From Notospermus geniculatus (taxonomy: Eukaryota; Nemertea; Pilidiophora; Heteronemertea; Lineidae), in assembly GCA_002633025.1 (NCBI GenBank), contig NMRB01000879.1, forward strand, positions 172,816 to 236,815: a stretch of 64,000 nucleotides of DNA. The letters are read 5' to 3'. Under the pieces are notes generated by a model, which was given only the letters and a program-made list of their open reading frames with translations, was not told the DNA's origin and ran no database searches. This document shows positions 32,584-44,313 of the stretch, piece after piece. Position numbers and translations under genes: made by a program. Within the stretch, counting starts at the first letter, position 1, and each line of letters begins with the position of its first letter.

Positions 32584-33290
32584 GTCTGTCAGGCCTTCAT
32601 AGCTAATCTCCTTCAACAGCTACACCTCTGGTAGCACATCCTACCCCTTGGTTTGTCAACATGGGCAATCCGATGAGCCAATAATTTTCAATCTCAGATG
32701 CCTCCATCATGATGTAATAAACATATCGGACTTGATATTTGTCCGTCACGCTTTTATCTCATGGCATAACTCGGCTCCTTCAACACCTACGGCAATGGAA
32801 ATAAGTTCTACTTTGCCATACTGTCAACTGAGCAACATGAAAACAAGTCTTAGTTCATGACCACTTATCCAACGACCGGACCGTATTAAATTCCTCAGCC
32901 TCAAGTGTCCTGGTGTTAGACATATCATGAGATTTTGATATATCAAACATGATAATTTGAAATATATCTGCCTGTGTTAAAGGTAGAGGCATGATATCAC
33001 CCATACTTAGATTATTGAGGATGCCCATTTCGATTATGCAATGACCTTGATGGTCAGAGGTCAAGGTCATACTTTGATAATTTTAAATATCTCTGCCTAT
33101 GATAGAGGTAGGGCACGATATCACCCATATTTAGGTTATTGAGGACGCCCATTTCGATTATGCAGTGACCTTGATGATCAGGTCAAAGTCAAGGTCAAAC
33201 GTGATGATTTGATTTTAGCAGATCAAAATGGCTGCCAGCAGGCTGCCTGCCATGCCTGTTGGGTCCTCTTCAACAAGCGGGAACCATCAG
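32472..33290. mobile_element. Hairpin-headed element (ATGGTTCCCGATC) with (GT)n
   Basis: It begins with ATGGTTCCCGATCAGTAAGATCGGGAACCAT, a near-perfect hairpin, and ends CGGGAACCAT near 33290. (GT)n at 32519-32581 follows the hairpin. Two tandem ~115-bp units at about 32946-33064 and 33073-33180 each carry GATATCACCCATA and CATTTCGATTATGCA, with TGACCTTGA and CAAGGTCA words. It appears to separate the Penelope GIY-YIG from its terminal repeat. Confidence 0.65.
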
Positions 33291-33473
33291 ACATTTACAA
33301 TGTCATCTTGTTCGGACATGTCTCCAGTATGGTGAACATCACGTCCTTAAAGATAATGTATCACGGGTATTTTCGCGGGCCACGAAATTCATTGTTTATT
33401 TACATTTTGTTGTTTATGTCCAGGCTTTCTTTGTTTTATGAGCAATTTGTTGCTGGCATGCCCATCTAGAAAT

Positions 33474-33773
33474 TCAGTAAATTCCAAAAGTGATCATTTT
33501 GGTGGGTTGGCATGTCCCAAAAGTCCAAAATAACATAATGTAAACATCCATGTTTACAAACATTGAATGTAAACAATGAAGTCGTGATACATTATCTTTA
33601 ACAGAATGTCCTGGCAGATTGAAGTGGGCATAGAGTAACGAGCAGTCACGGTCATCCTCTATCCCTCGTCTGATGTTGGATTTATGGTTGTTCATTCTAC
33701 GGAAACACATGCTCTTTCCGACGTACCCTACTGCTTGATTGTAGGGCGTCTGGTACAGGACAGTAGACAACAT
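33474..33773 (-). pseudogene. Penelope-like element, C-terminal GIY-YIG segment
   Basis: The frame contains NQAVGYVGKSMCFRRMNNHK then LYAHFNLPGHSVKDNVS, the layout of the GIY-YIG nuclease that ends Penelope-like reverse transcriptases (YVGxT/S...R...H, then an H-x-N region). The reverse transcriptase part is missing. A short inverted relative (EHHVLKDNVSRV on the plus strand) is at 33337-33370. The nuclease would nick target DNA for priming. This is a fragment. Confidence 0.6.
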
Positions 33774-34009
33774 TTTTTACCTTCCCGCGGAAGAGCTAGT
33801 GATGTGGAACTGGGAGGGTAAGATGGAGAGTTCACATTTCCCACCCCTCTTAGGTCCTTTCCGTGAACATGGGCCACAGGTTAGCTTAGCCTGTTGGATG
33901 TCCGGGGGAGGGACTTTGGCTCTTAGCAGCACATTACGAAGGGTTTGGGGTGCCGGAATGCAATGAGGGGTGGCTTAGGTGGCTCTATGAACAAATATTT
34001 AATAGCATA

Positions 34010-35909
34010 TGTCGGGGCTTGGATAGGCGAGGCAGGCACGGCCACACACAACACAACACCAGGCTTGCTGTATACACACTGAATTTTATTTGTCAAGTCA
34101 AAACATATTATACCCTATTACAAGACCATTATTACACCATATTACCAGACCGTGAACAGTCACTGAACCGCAACAATAGCGAAGGTTTAATCCTTGCCAA
34201 ATACTGATCACCTTTCACTACCAACATAGCCGGCCCATGAAAGATACGCACAACCATCATTTCATAATCTCAAAGGTATGGTGAAAGTGTCCTGAAATGT
34301 ATAACGTCAGAAGTGTAATGAATAGCACGTAATGTTCGAATCTTTCAGTTCTGAAATCAATTAAAGAGTAACTATTCCATTTGGTTTGCCAGAGTCATTC
34401 ACATAGTTCACGTTTACTCCGACAACAATATCAACTTGGCTACAGGACGTTTCAACTGTCCAGTTTTGGTCTTAATATCAACAACCCGAACGACACCATC
34501 ACTACCTGGATATACTTTCAACACACGCCCAAGGAGCCAGTTACCACGTGGTCGGTCACAATCTCCAACCAGGACCAGGTCATCCACTTCAAGATTCCTT
34601 ACTGAAGTGTTCCATTTCTCCCTTTGCATCAACATTTGCAAATAGTCCCTCGACCATCTCTTCCAAAGCTGTTCTGTCAGCGCCTGCGCTTGGCGCCAGC
34701 GGCGCCTACATGATGTCTCTCTGTCATAGAAGACACCGGGAGGAAGGTAGTGCCCAGCGTGTCCAAGTAGGAAGTGGTTAGGGGTAATGGCTTCTAAGTC
34801 ATTAACATCACCGCTAACTGGTGTGAGAGGGCGACTGTTTAGCAATGATTCAGCCTCTGCAGCCACTGTGAGTAAAACCTCATCAGTCAAGGTAAGACCT
34901 TGCCAGATGGACCTCATTGCGCGTTTTGCTGATTTGACTAATCGTTCCACTAACCCATTGAAATGGGGTGCACCTGGGGGATTAAAGTGCCATTTAATTC
35001 CGTACTGTAGCAAAGCATCTGAGATTTGACTTTGATTCCACTGCTCCAGACATGTCCGCAACTCGCGCTCGGCGCCAACGAAATTAGTACCGTTGTCTGA
35101 GTAGATGATGCTTGGGTGGCCTCGACGGGCAATGAAACGTCGCAACGCCATAATGAACGAGTCTGTTTCCAAACTGTTGGCAATTTCTATGTGGACCGAT
35201 TTAGTGACCAAACAGACAAACAGACACCCGTAGCGCTTTTCGGTCCAAGTCCTGGTCCTGGTGACAAGACCACNNNNNNNNNNNNNNNNNNNNNNNNNNN
35301 NNNNNNNNNNNNNNNNNNNNNNNNNNNNNNNNNNNNNNNNNNNNNNNNNNNNNNNNNNNNNNNNNNNNNNNNNNNNNNNNNNNNNNNNNNNNNNNNNNNN
35401 NNNNNNNNNNNNNNNNNNNNNNNNNNNNNNNNNNNNNNNNNNNNNNNNNNNNNNNNNNNNNNNNNNNNNNNNNNNNNNNNNNNNNNNNNNNNNNNNNNNN
35501 NNNNNNNNNNNNNNNNNNNNNNNNNNNNNNNNNNNNNNNNNNNNNNNNNNNNNNNNNNNNNNNNNNNNNNNNNNNNNNNNNNNNNNNNNNNNNNNNNNNN
35601 NNNNNNNNNNNNNNNNNNNNNNNNNNNNNNNNNNNNNNNNNNNNNNNNNNNNNNNNNNNNNNNNNNNNNNNNNNNNNNNNNNNNNNNNNNNNTGTCGGGG
35701 CTTGGATAGGCGAGGCAGGCACGGCCACACACAACACAACACCAGGCTTGCTGTATACACACTGAATTTTATTTGTCAAGTCAAAACATATTATACCCTA
35801 TTACAAGACCATTATTACACCATATTACCAGACCGTGAACAGTCACTGAACCACAACAATAGCGAAGGTTTAATCCTTGCCAAATACTGATCACCTTTCA
35901 CTACCAACA
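34010..35909 (-). mobile_element. BEL/Pao LTR retrotransposon with internal gap, TSD GCATA
   Basis: LTRs of 217 bp (34010-34226 and 35693-35909) begin TG and end CA and differ at a single base that I can see. GCATA is duplicated at 34005-34009 and 35910-35914. The 3' end of pol is present on the minus strand. The 419-base gap (35274-35692) hides the rest, so the drawn length is probably an underestimate. Confidence 0.92.
34414..35273 (-). CDS. BEL/Pao Pol, integrase C-terminal part (truncated by gap)
   Basis: The visible frame carries FVCLVTKSVHIEIANSLETD, ALRRFIARRGHPSIIYSDNG (catalytic D of integrase), PPGAPHFNGLVERLVKSAKR (catalytic E region) and LTPVSGDVNDLEAITPNHFL. It ends with a DUF5641-type tail (LEVDDLVLVGDCDRPRGNWL). 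These are standard BEL/Pao markers. The first catalytic aspartate falls in the gap. The visible part has no frameshift or stop, in keeping with the youth implied by the LTRs. Confidence 0.9.
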
Positions 35910-36099
35910 GCATATATCTGAGTCAAACTGTGAGAACAATGTAAGAACCAGCAACTGCTTTTATATTTTACTAAGTCAAAACGTGGGAATAATGTCAGGG
36001 CAACTTTTTCTGTAACTTATCAATGCAAGAACTTCTGTGACTGCATCAGTAATTAAAGTCAAATCGTAAGAGCAACGTAAAATCCTCAATGCCGCCATC

Positions 36100-36370
36100 A
36101 TTTCCTTGTGATTGAAGTACAGTAGCGGACAGAATTATTAGATCAGAGGGAATTCAGGTTTTCATTCAAGGCAATATTTCCGCTTCTGTATTCCAATATC
36201 CGTATCAAAAGTTTTTATGTCAGTCCTAATGCACTTCTCTAGTCTGATAGGTTTTTGCTGAATTCAGATACTGGATATCAAGAGAACGGTGAAAATATCG
36301 AAATTTGACATATTTTTTGTGATATGGGGCTATTATCACCATTTTGTCCGGATATTGTCCAGATATTTTG
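36100..36370. repeat. Repeat with an inverted copy at 50180-50390
   Basis: Read in reverse, CTGAATTCAGCAAAAACCTA ... GAATGAAAACCTGAATTCCC matches 50205-50345 with scattered changes. GTAAGAA words adjoin both copies. The copies face each other across 14 kb. Confidence 0.75.
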
Positions 36371-36415
36371 TAGACTATTTCCTCTTGCAACCAGATGTTG
36401 AATGGGGGTATACAA

Positions 36416-36736
36416 ACCCCTAGCTAGAGGCCAAGAGGGGGCAGGGCGGATCAAGCTGGTTTGGGGGACTTGGGGCAAAAGAAGGGCACTTTTATCTGAT
36501 ACGGCGGGTCGCGCGCCGGACATTTTTGTTTCCGACCTTCAGTACGCTGGGTCCGGAATCCAGCGTCGTGCAGATAGCGGCACCGGGGGCGAGAGCGAGT
36601 TCGCGCGTTTTCTGGGCAGGGCGGTTGAAAATAAAGGGCGGGGCGCATCGGGCAACATTTTTGGGGGGCAGGGCGCAATTCGCGATTATTTTTAAGGCGC
36701 GGCGCGGCGCCCCTCATGAAACGCCTAGCTAGGGGT
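36416..36736. mobile_element. GC-rich 321-bp MITE, ACCCCTAGCTAG ends
   Basis: ACCCCTAGCTAGAGGC pairs with the inverted right end GCCTAGCTAGGGGT. The interior is GGGC-rich, unlike the AT-rich flanks, and produces spurious frames. Confidence 0.75.
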
Positions 36737-38510
36737 CTGGTATAATCTGGCATGTTTGGATGCTGAAACTGATTCGTAACACCCCCGTCACACTAGAGAC
36801 AGAATGATTAGGGACGCCGTTTGAATGACGATTCGTAGTTCATTCCTGGACAACCCAAGTATAACCTCTCGTGACGAATGACGTCGCCGCTCATTCTCTC
36901 GCTGGACGCCGGAGCGGGCGCACGGTTTGTCTCCTTGCTCGCGTTCCTGGTTTCCACCGTGAGGCTCACTGGTAGGCATATGCAGCCCATGCGAGCCGCT
37001 GGCTAGGCATGTGGGGCGTTCCGCGGCCCGTGCGAGTCTGTTAGGCTAGGCACGGGAGCGAGATAGGCAGCCTAAGCGAGCAGAGCGGTCGGCTAGGCTT
37101 AGGGGCCAGGATTGGATAAAGGTTCGATCATGGAGGTATACCTCCGTGGTTCGATGCAGCCTGTGCAAGCCGTTGGCTGGGCACAAGGGCACCATGCGAG
37201 TGTGGTAGAAGGGCCGCGGGGCTCGTGATTGAGTGATGTGTAGGGGATTCTGATAGGCAGGTTCATTTTAGGCAGCGTTTCAGGTATGCAGAGTTCTGGT
37301 GCTCGGCTTGCGGCGCAGCCGTACTGGTTTCTGCCTGGAGAGGCTGGTGTGAGAGGAACCCAGGCCCCTGGGATCAGGTCCGGTCTTTTTGTTCAGCGAG
37401 GGACTAGAATAGGCCAGCATGTATAGATCTATGGCTAGAGAGGTCACGACCATTAAAATACTCTACTTTCCCCATTGTCTGGTCACTCCAGGCAAAATCA
37501 TAGCACCTCCTACTACTGACCAGGTGACCTGAATTATGGTGTTACCTTATTGTATCTTGGAATCCAATGGGATAGGGCATACATGCACTTCTGGGAAAGT
37601 AGGCCTATAGGCCTAGGTTCAATTACTAAAATGATCCTTGTCAGATTTCAAAGTCTCAGAAGACTGGGGTCGCCAGGACTTGTGGTGTCATTTTTCCTGG
37701 TGCACCAAATGCCCGGTGTAATGAAATGTAATGTTCCCGATACCAGATATCCGCTTCTTTTGTTCAGGGGACATCTCGTGACAGAATTTCCTGTCTGTCA
37801 GTGTCCGGCCTATTGTAGCTGCCGCTTATTCCGTCAGAAGACAGAATCTTTTGTTGGGGGATATCTCATATCAGGGTACATGACATTCCACTACACCGGT
37901 ACAAAACGGCCTTTCTTTTGAAAGAAAATGAGTTGGTTGTGCAATTTGTTTTGGTGTACCCTTTAGACGCAGAGAAGTGATCATGATAATGACAATCTCT
38001 GCCTAAGAGATGACTATAAAGAAGTCTGACGTCGATTGAACTCAAATCAAGGCACTTAATTCAGTTTTAGACTGACACCTCCCCTTTTGTAAATGTGATT
38101 AAAATTCAATCCTATCACACCAAACATGTTATGGACTATCCGGAATATTCATACCTGGGAGGTGCTATTATTTTGCCGGGAGTGACCAGACAATGGAGAA
38201 AGTAGAGATAACAAAATTTCGCCGGGCTATTGCTTGGACGATCTACATTCCTAGGGCGCTGATTCCTATCACGACTGTTTGTCGCAGCATGTATGCTTTT
38301 GTACTGTTGTGGGTATGGAAATAGTACGCAAGGTGCGCTTTGCTGAGCGTCCACGATTACACAGGCTATTACACTGCAGGTGATTGCGTAATTGTCGTCA
38401 GGGGTGAGGGCGCCGTGGTTAATCGCTGCGATAATTCTTTTTACTCGTAATTGGTATGCTATTCTGTCGTGGTTGGTCTTTGCTGACACACGGGACTGAG
38501 GTGAACATTT
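36737..38510. other. No gene; degenerate GCGAGCCG/GGCTAGGC repeats at 36976-37190
   Basis: At 36781 ACCCCCGTCACACT mirrors the sequence at 49895-49911. At 36867-36911 a 44-bp block matches 49411-49455 in direct orientation. About four degenerate units like CCCATGCGAGCCGCTGGCTA follow. This could be the leader of the tyrosine-recombinase element. No coding region is supported. Confidence 0.4.
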
Positions 38511-38930
38511 GGGCCCGTATTCAATAAGGGTGATCATCGCACGTTTAAGGGTGTTTTGGCCTAATCAGCGTACAAATTCTGCATTACACAGGTTAAAGGC
38601 CTAGAAAACTATTGTCTGATGTCTGTACGGTGGTTCACCAGAGGCGTTTACCCGCAGGATAATCACACACGTCTAACTATCCTGCGTCTAAGTCAAAGAG
38701 CATGAAGGAAATGTTGAACGATCAGGAAGGCTTGTCTAGAATTTTTCCAACACGTTCTATTGTCCTCCCACACTAAGACGCAGGAATGTTAGACGCGTGT
38801 AATCATCGTGTGGGTAAAAAGCCAGGGATCAGGCAGCTTACAGAACGTAGAACAATAGTTTCTAGGCCTATAACCTGTGTAATGCAGAATTTGTACGCTG
38901 ATTTAGCTAAACACCCTTATTGAATACGGC
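38511..38930. mobile_element. 420-bp MITE, Harbinger-like ends
   Basis: The ends GGGCCCGTATTCAATAAGGG and CACCCTTATTGAATACGGCC are inverted. The long arms continue inside (GCGTACAAATTCTGCATTAC and its complement). Confidence 0.8.
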
Positions 38931-39514
38931 CCTTGCTTTCTCGTTTGGTGTGATCAACGTCGTGAAGCTGGGAGTAAGCGAGAAAGGTAAGGTCCATGAA
39001 AGTACAAGTTTTTCTAGCACCCCTTTACTTTTGTCGCCGTTCTATGATAAGTCTCCTTTATTAATGGGGTTAATAATGGTAGAGGTCGTTTTTCGGGGCA
39101 TTTGTGATGATTTGGCACTCGGGGACAAGGGCCGCGCAGGTTGGGTGGCGGACATGCCCGATGGTTTGGTTACGATTTAAGTGTCGTATTCTGTTGCAGA
39201 TGGTTTTGCCCACGACTCCGACGAGGAAACACTCCCTGGTAGGGAGCAATTTGCTGCCTTTGCTGTCGGCTTTTAAGGCTATGGTGGAGCCCCCAAAGGA
39301 GTGTGCTAGATTGTCGTCGGATACAAGGCTAGAGGATGTCCCGGCTTCAGAATTGGCTGATGCTTTTCTTCAGTTGACCAGCACTAAGCATAACGAAATG
39401 CTTACATTGGCAGAAAGGGAAAACAGTATGCTAAACATGCGTATCCTCGTGCACCTTTCTATATTACAGGCGAATGAATTTGGCCAGCCGAAGGGACAGG
39501 ATCCATTGCCTCGG

Positions 39515-39736
39515 GTAAGCGTTGCTTTGCGCGTGCGCGTGATATATTTTGCTGCCGGGCTCCAAGCGTAGGCAGGCTGTATGGTTGATGGTGGTCGTAA
39601 CATTGTTTGGTCAGGCAGGTGGTAAGTTGTCGCAACACGCCCCTACGTTACGGCTTTAGTGGGCTAGTTGGGTATGTATATGTATATGTATATGTATATA
39701 TATATATATATAGGTGGTTTATGCTTGTCGTTTCAG
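39515..39736 (+). other. Probable spliceosomal intron in gag
   Basis: GTAAGC donor, pyrimidine-rich TTGTCGTTTCAG acceptor, phase 0, 222 bp. It contains (TATATG)n and (TA)n. The flanking exons read in one frame. Confidence 0.55.
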
Positions 39737-40037
39737 ACGCCGGCTGTCGCAGGCGCAGTGCTGGCCTCAACCTCTGACGAGCCTCTTCAGAAGAAAGCCA
39801 AGGTTGTCACCACCACATAGGATCGACGAGCTAAAGCAAAAGGTGAGGTCGGTGCATGGCTTCACAAAATGTGCCTAACGTCGCTTCTTGTTTTGATTCT
39901 CGACGACCTTGCGAGGGAGGCCAACCCTAGGAAGGATGCTGCGGCCTCGACGTTTGATGAGTTGTTCAGACAGGCCAAGATAAAGAAGGGGAAGTTGGAC
40001 ATATCGGCGTTTTGCCTGGAGGTGTTGGCGGCGGTTA

Positions 40038-40983
40038 GGCCGTGAGACATGCCCATTTATTTTTCACTTTCATAGCGTAGTTCTGGTACCTAAACATTTC
40101 CTCCTGTTTTTTTATGAAAATGGACATGCTGAACACATTCAGCTTGTTACCACAAGACAAAACCTGCACATTTCCAAGATGGCCGACCTTTTAAGGGGCC
40201 AAAGCGATTAAAAGTAAAGGTCAAAAATTTGAGATCTTCAAATCATATCAACATGGGTATCAAATTAAAGGTCTCAGTGAGTACAACAACATGACATGGG
40301 TTTCATACCCAAAAATGTACAATGCGACCCTTGAGGGGGGTCAAAAATGGCCACAAATCCGACATTTTACCCCTTCCCACACGTTCCACGGGGGCTGCAG
40401 GTGGATGAAAATATTTTTTTTCAACATTGCTCTCATACACCTCCAAAATGATACCCATGATGACACCCTTTGGGTAACAGTTTTCAAGATCCTGAATTTG
40501 GACCCTTTTGGGGCCTTTTTTGGATCTCGAAAACTGTCCCCCAAAGGGTGTCATCATGGGTATCAGTTTGAAGCTCTATGAGAGCAATGTTGAAAAAAAA
40601 TATTTTCATTCACCTGCACCCCCGTGGATCTTGTGGGAAGGGGTAAGAAGTCGGATTTGTGGCCCTTTTTTACCTCCTCAAGGGTGGAGTGTACATATTG
40701 AGGGATGAAACCCATGCCATGTTGTTGTACTCACTGAGACCTTTAATTTGATACCCATGTTGATATGATTTAAAGACATCAAATTTTTGACCCCTACTGT
40801 TAATCCCTTTGGCCCCTTAAAAGGGCGGCCATCTTGGAAATGTGCAGGTTTTGTCTTGTGGTAACAAGCTGAATGTGTTCAGCATGTGCACCTTCATAAA
40901 AAAAACAGGAGGAAATGTTTAGTTCCCAGAACTACGCTGCAAAAATCAAGAAATACCATATTTTGCAGTCACGTCTCACGGCC
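40038..40983. mobile_element. 946-bp foldback, ~430-bp arms, TA TSD
   Basis: GGCCGTGAGAC at the left end is inverted at the right (GTCTCACGGCC), and the arms stay complementary towards a centre near 40510. TA flanks both ends (40036-40037 and 40984-40985). Its frames are palindromic shadows. Confidence 0.88.
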
Positions 40984-41431
40984 TAAGACGCAAAACTCTG
41001 ACTCCGAAAACGACGAGGAGAGAAGGTCGGGCAAAGCGGCGAAGGCAAGGACGACGAGTTTGCCACTCTATAACCTGTACCCTGATGCCACGGTCTTTCC
41101 TCCACCACATGACTTCTAGGTCCCGCCTCAGTATTACCATGCATATGGCTACCGCCCGTACTCTACTAGGTACGGTAGAAGGGGCAGGAGGGGTGTTAGA
41201 GGTGGCTCCGCCCCGCAGGGTAATTGCTTCTTTTGTGGATTGCCCGACCACTGGATCCGCGACTGCGACAATATGAAGACTGCCAAAATAAATATTCTAT
41301 TTTGATAATAGGAATTGTACCTGTTTCCCCCTCCTTCAACCCAAGGATAACTAAATCCTAGTGGAAGTTCACCTTTCACGCGGGTTGGAGGTTGGGGATG
41401 CTTTCCGTTCCGTAAATTCCTTCCACCAACT

Positions 41432-44284
41432 TTGCAGGGTGATAACAGGCCGGCGAGTTACATCAAGGTCCCCGAATGGGAGGTTTCCCCAGGCTTCAAT
41501 CCTCTGAGAGCGGCTAAGAGGACGAGGAAAACGCCTTCCTGGAGGCTGCTGAACGGAAAGGATCCCAAGCCTCTGGTCCGCGTCAACCCGAGATTTGAGG
41601 ATGTCATGCAGCATGGTTTGGCGTATGATGTGGATTCACTCCCCCTCCGTGATCCAGAGCATTTCGTGGCGGGTCAGCATCACAACCATGTGCGCGAGTG
41701 GGAGGATATAGTCAAGTCCAGACAGGATGGAAACATACCAAGCCACGTGATACGATCATGGCTTTGTGCGCTAATCAAACGACCAGTCATTCACATTCAG
41801 ATTAAATTAAATCACCCTGCAGGTGGGGAGAGTCGGGGAATGCGAGATGCCCAGGTTAATAATGCCCCTAACGGTGGAGCCAACAAAGCCGAGGTTATGC
41901 CACGACGAGCGTTTCCTCAATTTGTGGGTCAGGGATAACCCCTTCAAGTTGGATACCTGAAGGACATCCACAGGCTTGTTGGCCCCAGCGCTAGGATGAT
42001 CTCGACGGATGAAAAATCTGGCTACGGTCACGTTCTCCTCTCCAGGGATTCCAGAACATACTTCGGTATACAGTTTGGGGGATGGGTAATGGTCTGTAAC
42101 TCCATCCTTTTTGGTTGGAAAGCCTTGGCCTTCGTATACCAAACGTTTGGCTTGGTCCCCATGTCCTACCTGCGCACATTTGGTGTCAATAATTCTCAGT
42201 TCATAGATGATAGATTTGGGGTGGAGTCATTGGCCAAGGACCCATCCGCCGTTAAGCCCATACTAGATGTTCTTGCCGTCAAGTATGCGATGGCGGATCT
42301 CTTTACAAGGTTGGGTTACACCTTCAACATCCCTAAAAGTTACTTTGGCCCTACGACGCTCCTTCGTCATTTAGGTTCCATGGTGGAGGATGCTGAAATG
42401 TTGCCTATATGTTGCCCTCGGATAAGAGGGACTCTTTGAAGGCTTTGAGGGAGGACATCATGGCAGCTAAGTGCGTCAGTGTGAAAACACTTCAGAGGAT
42501 GAGTAGGGAAGTGTATCTCCTTTGCCCTGGCGGTGCCTGGAGCTCATTTGTATACCAGGGAGATGAATAGGGCAATCTCAGCGAGCATCCGAGGCAGCGG
42601 TAGCGTTCGTTTGTATAGGGAGCTCAAAACGGAGATCTCGCATTGGGAATTCGTTGACCCATGGGACGGGTGCATGAAATGGAGGCCTGAATGCCACAAG
42701 AATCTGCTGCTGGCAACCGACGCGTCAGGCTTCAAGTTTGGTGCGGCCATCTTGTCCGGCGAACTTGCTGGCAGCACCTTTTCCCATTACTGGGATGCCT
42801 CGGATGGTAGGGCCATTCACGTCAAGGAGGCAGACGCACTTCTTTGTGCCCTGACGTCCCTCATGCCGGGAATAGCCAATCACAGGGTGGATGCCGTCAT
42901 AGATAGCATGCCGCTGGTCAATGTGTGAGCTAATCAGGGGGGCAGGTACCCAAGTCTCACGGGCGTGGTAAAACAAATATTTGAGCTTGTGTTGAGCGCA
43001 GGGGTGCACCTCGAGGTGTTTTATATCGCGTCTAAGGAGAATCCGGCAGACGGCCCATCCAGAAACATAGACAACTGTGATGTCATGTTATCGCCTCATG
43101 CGTGGGAGGTGGTTCAGAGTCGTTATGGGCCCCATACCGTGGACCTCATGGCTTTGGACAGCAATGCCACGAGGTCGCCCGACGGCTCTACCTTGAAACA
43201 CTATAGGCCATTCCCAACACCGAGGTCAGCAGGGGTCAATGTCTTTGTGCAGAATCTGTCGCTTGAAGAAAATATCTATGTTTACTCGCCATTCACCTTG
43301 ATTTTTCCGCTGATTAAGGGCGAGCCATCATTGTGAATTTTCATAGTGCTTCAATCCAGGCCCCTTTGAGAAGAGCAGTAAAGACACCCCCACTTGACTT
43401 TTGTTTGGGTCCATTGTGATCACTGTGCTGTATAGACACAGGAAATAAGCAAAATCCCAAGAATTACAAGTTAATTATATTATGTAATCCAAAACAAAGA
43501 AATTCGCCAAACATGAAAAACAGGTACAATTTTCTCAGAGAAGAAGCATGTAAATGACACATTCAGGTAGTGGCAGCAATGCCACAAACCCATAGAACCT
43601 GGGGTGGCAAGGATGTCTTGACCAGCATTTCATAGACAGCATACACGCTCAGTACATTAGAAGAGAACCAGGAAGTAAAATCCAGATCCAATATGGCCGC
43701 CCTGTTTTTGGAAAATTGGCAGCATGCATGCAGTTCACTTGTGGAGTACTCTATGTCTGTTGAAAATAATGCTACCGAAAGGGGTGGACTGGGTAGAAAA
43801 AACGACAAACTTTACGACACGCATGTTGTTTGATCTTCAAAGCGTGCCATTTCTTGGGAAAGTGTTCCGACAACTAGTCTTTTGTTTCAACTTATTAGCT
43901 AATTAGTGCGTTCCAAGATACATCTCATTCAATTCCTTTTGACTTATAGACCCCGCAGGTGCCTTCATTTCCGTCATATATCTTGTACTTTTATGGCATT
44001 TTGACATCTTTTATTTACAACGCCTGGCCACGTTTCAAAAATTGCAAACGTTGGCTTGCCCTTAAGTTTCTTCAAGAGTCCAGGGTGGGGAGTTGCAAGG
44101 TGGTTCTCCTGGAGATGCAGCCAGTGCCGGTTTGGATGCCGTATCTGAGGCCATAATCCTCTCCTCCATTAGGCTAAGAGAACAGGGTCAAAAGCGCGTG
44201 GTGATGGTACCGACAAGAAAGGGTTTCGTGTTGGATGAGAGGAGTCTCTTGTACGCTCTGGTAGTGTTCAGGTTGGGGTTCTAA
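41432..44284 (+). pseudogene. Pol (reverse transcriptase-RNase H) of the tyrosine-recombinase retrotransposon
   Basis: After a TTGCAG acceptor-like site the frame opens at 41432 (YIKVPEWEVSPGFNPLRAAK). RT motifs follow in several frames: ERFLNLWVRDNPFKLDTLKD, then ARMISTDEKSGYGHV (catalytic D) and NNSQFIDDRFG (catalytic DD). RNase H shows NLLLATDASGFKFGA, HVKEADALLCAL and VDAVIDSMPLVN, and after a TGA stop KENPADGPSRNI, which gives the D-E-D-D set. The order and the NPADxPSR box fit DIRS/Ngaro-type elements. The gene is cut at 43317 by a TTAA element and continues at 44066 (KFLQESRVGSCKVVLLEMQP). Frameshifts near 41775, 41935 and 42420 make it inactive. Confidence 0.8.
43318..44061. mobile_element. 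744-bp piggyBac-like MITE, TTAA TSD
   Basis: The ends are GGGCGAGCC and GGCTTGCCC, flanked by TTAA at 43314-43317 and 44062-44065. Excision with one TTAA rejoins Pol as ...FPLI-KFLQES.... There is no transposase inside. TTAA duplication is typical of piggyBac and Kolobok elements. Confidence 0.85.
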
Positions 44285-44313
44285 GTGGATCATTGAGTAT
44301 CGTTTTGATATAA

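Larger units (their letters stand above)
39200..41290 (+). pseudogene. Gag of a tyrosine-recombinase retrotransposon, with intron and inserted foldback
   Basis: Exon 39200-39514 (from MVLPTTPTRKHSLVGSNLLP, after TTCTGTTGCAG) ends at CGG|GTAAGC. It continues in phase at 39737 after CGTTTCAG (TPAVAGAVLASTSDEPLQKK). An in-frame TAG follows, then helical sequence (FDELFRQAKIKKGKLDISAF) up to 40035. A foldback (40038-40983) interrupts. Removing it with one TA copy restores the frame. Beyond are an acidic/basic region, a Tyr/Arg/Gly-rich tract and a zinc knuckle C-FF-C-GLPD-H-WIRD-C. This is a nucleocapsid-type Gag, inactive because of TAG codons and the insertion. Confidence 0.7.

Noticed and set aside
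36451-36753. Arg/Pro-rich open frames
   Set aside because: They lie in a GC-rich MITE where stop codons are rare by composition.
43937-43951. Splice acceptor (CCCCGCAG) for an intron in Pol
   Set aside because: The gap in Pol is explained better by the TTAA-flanked element, whose removal restores the frame exactly.
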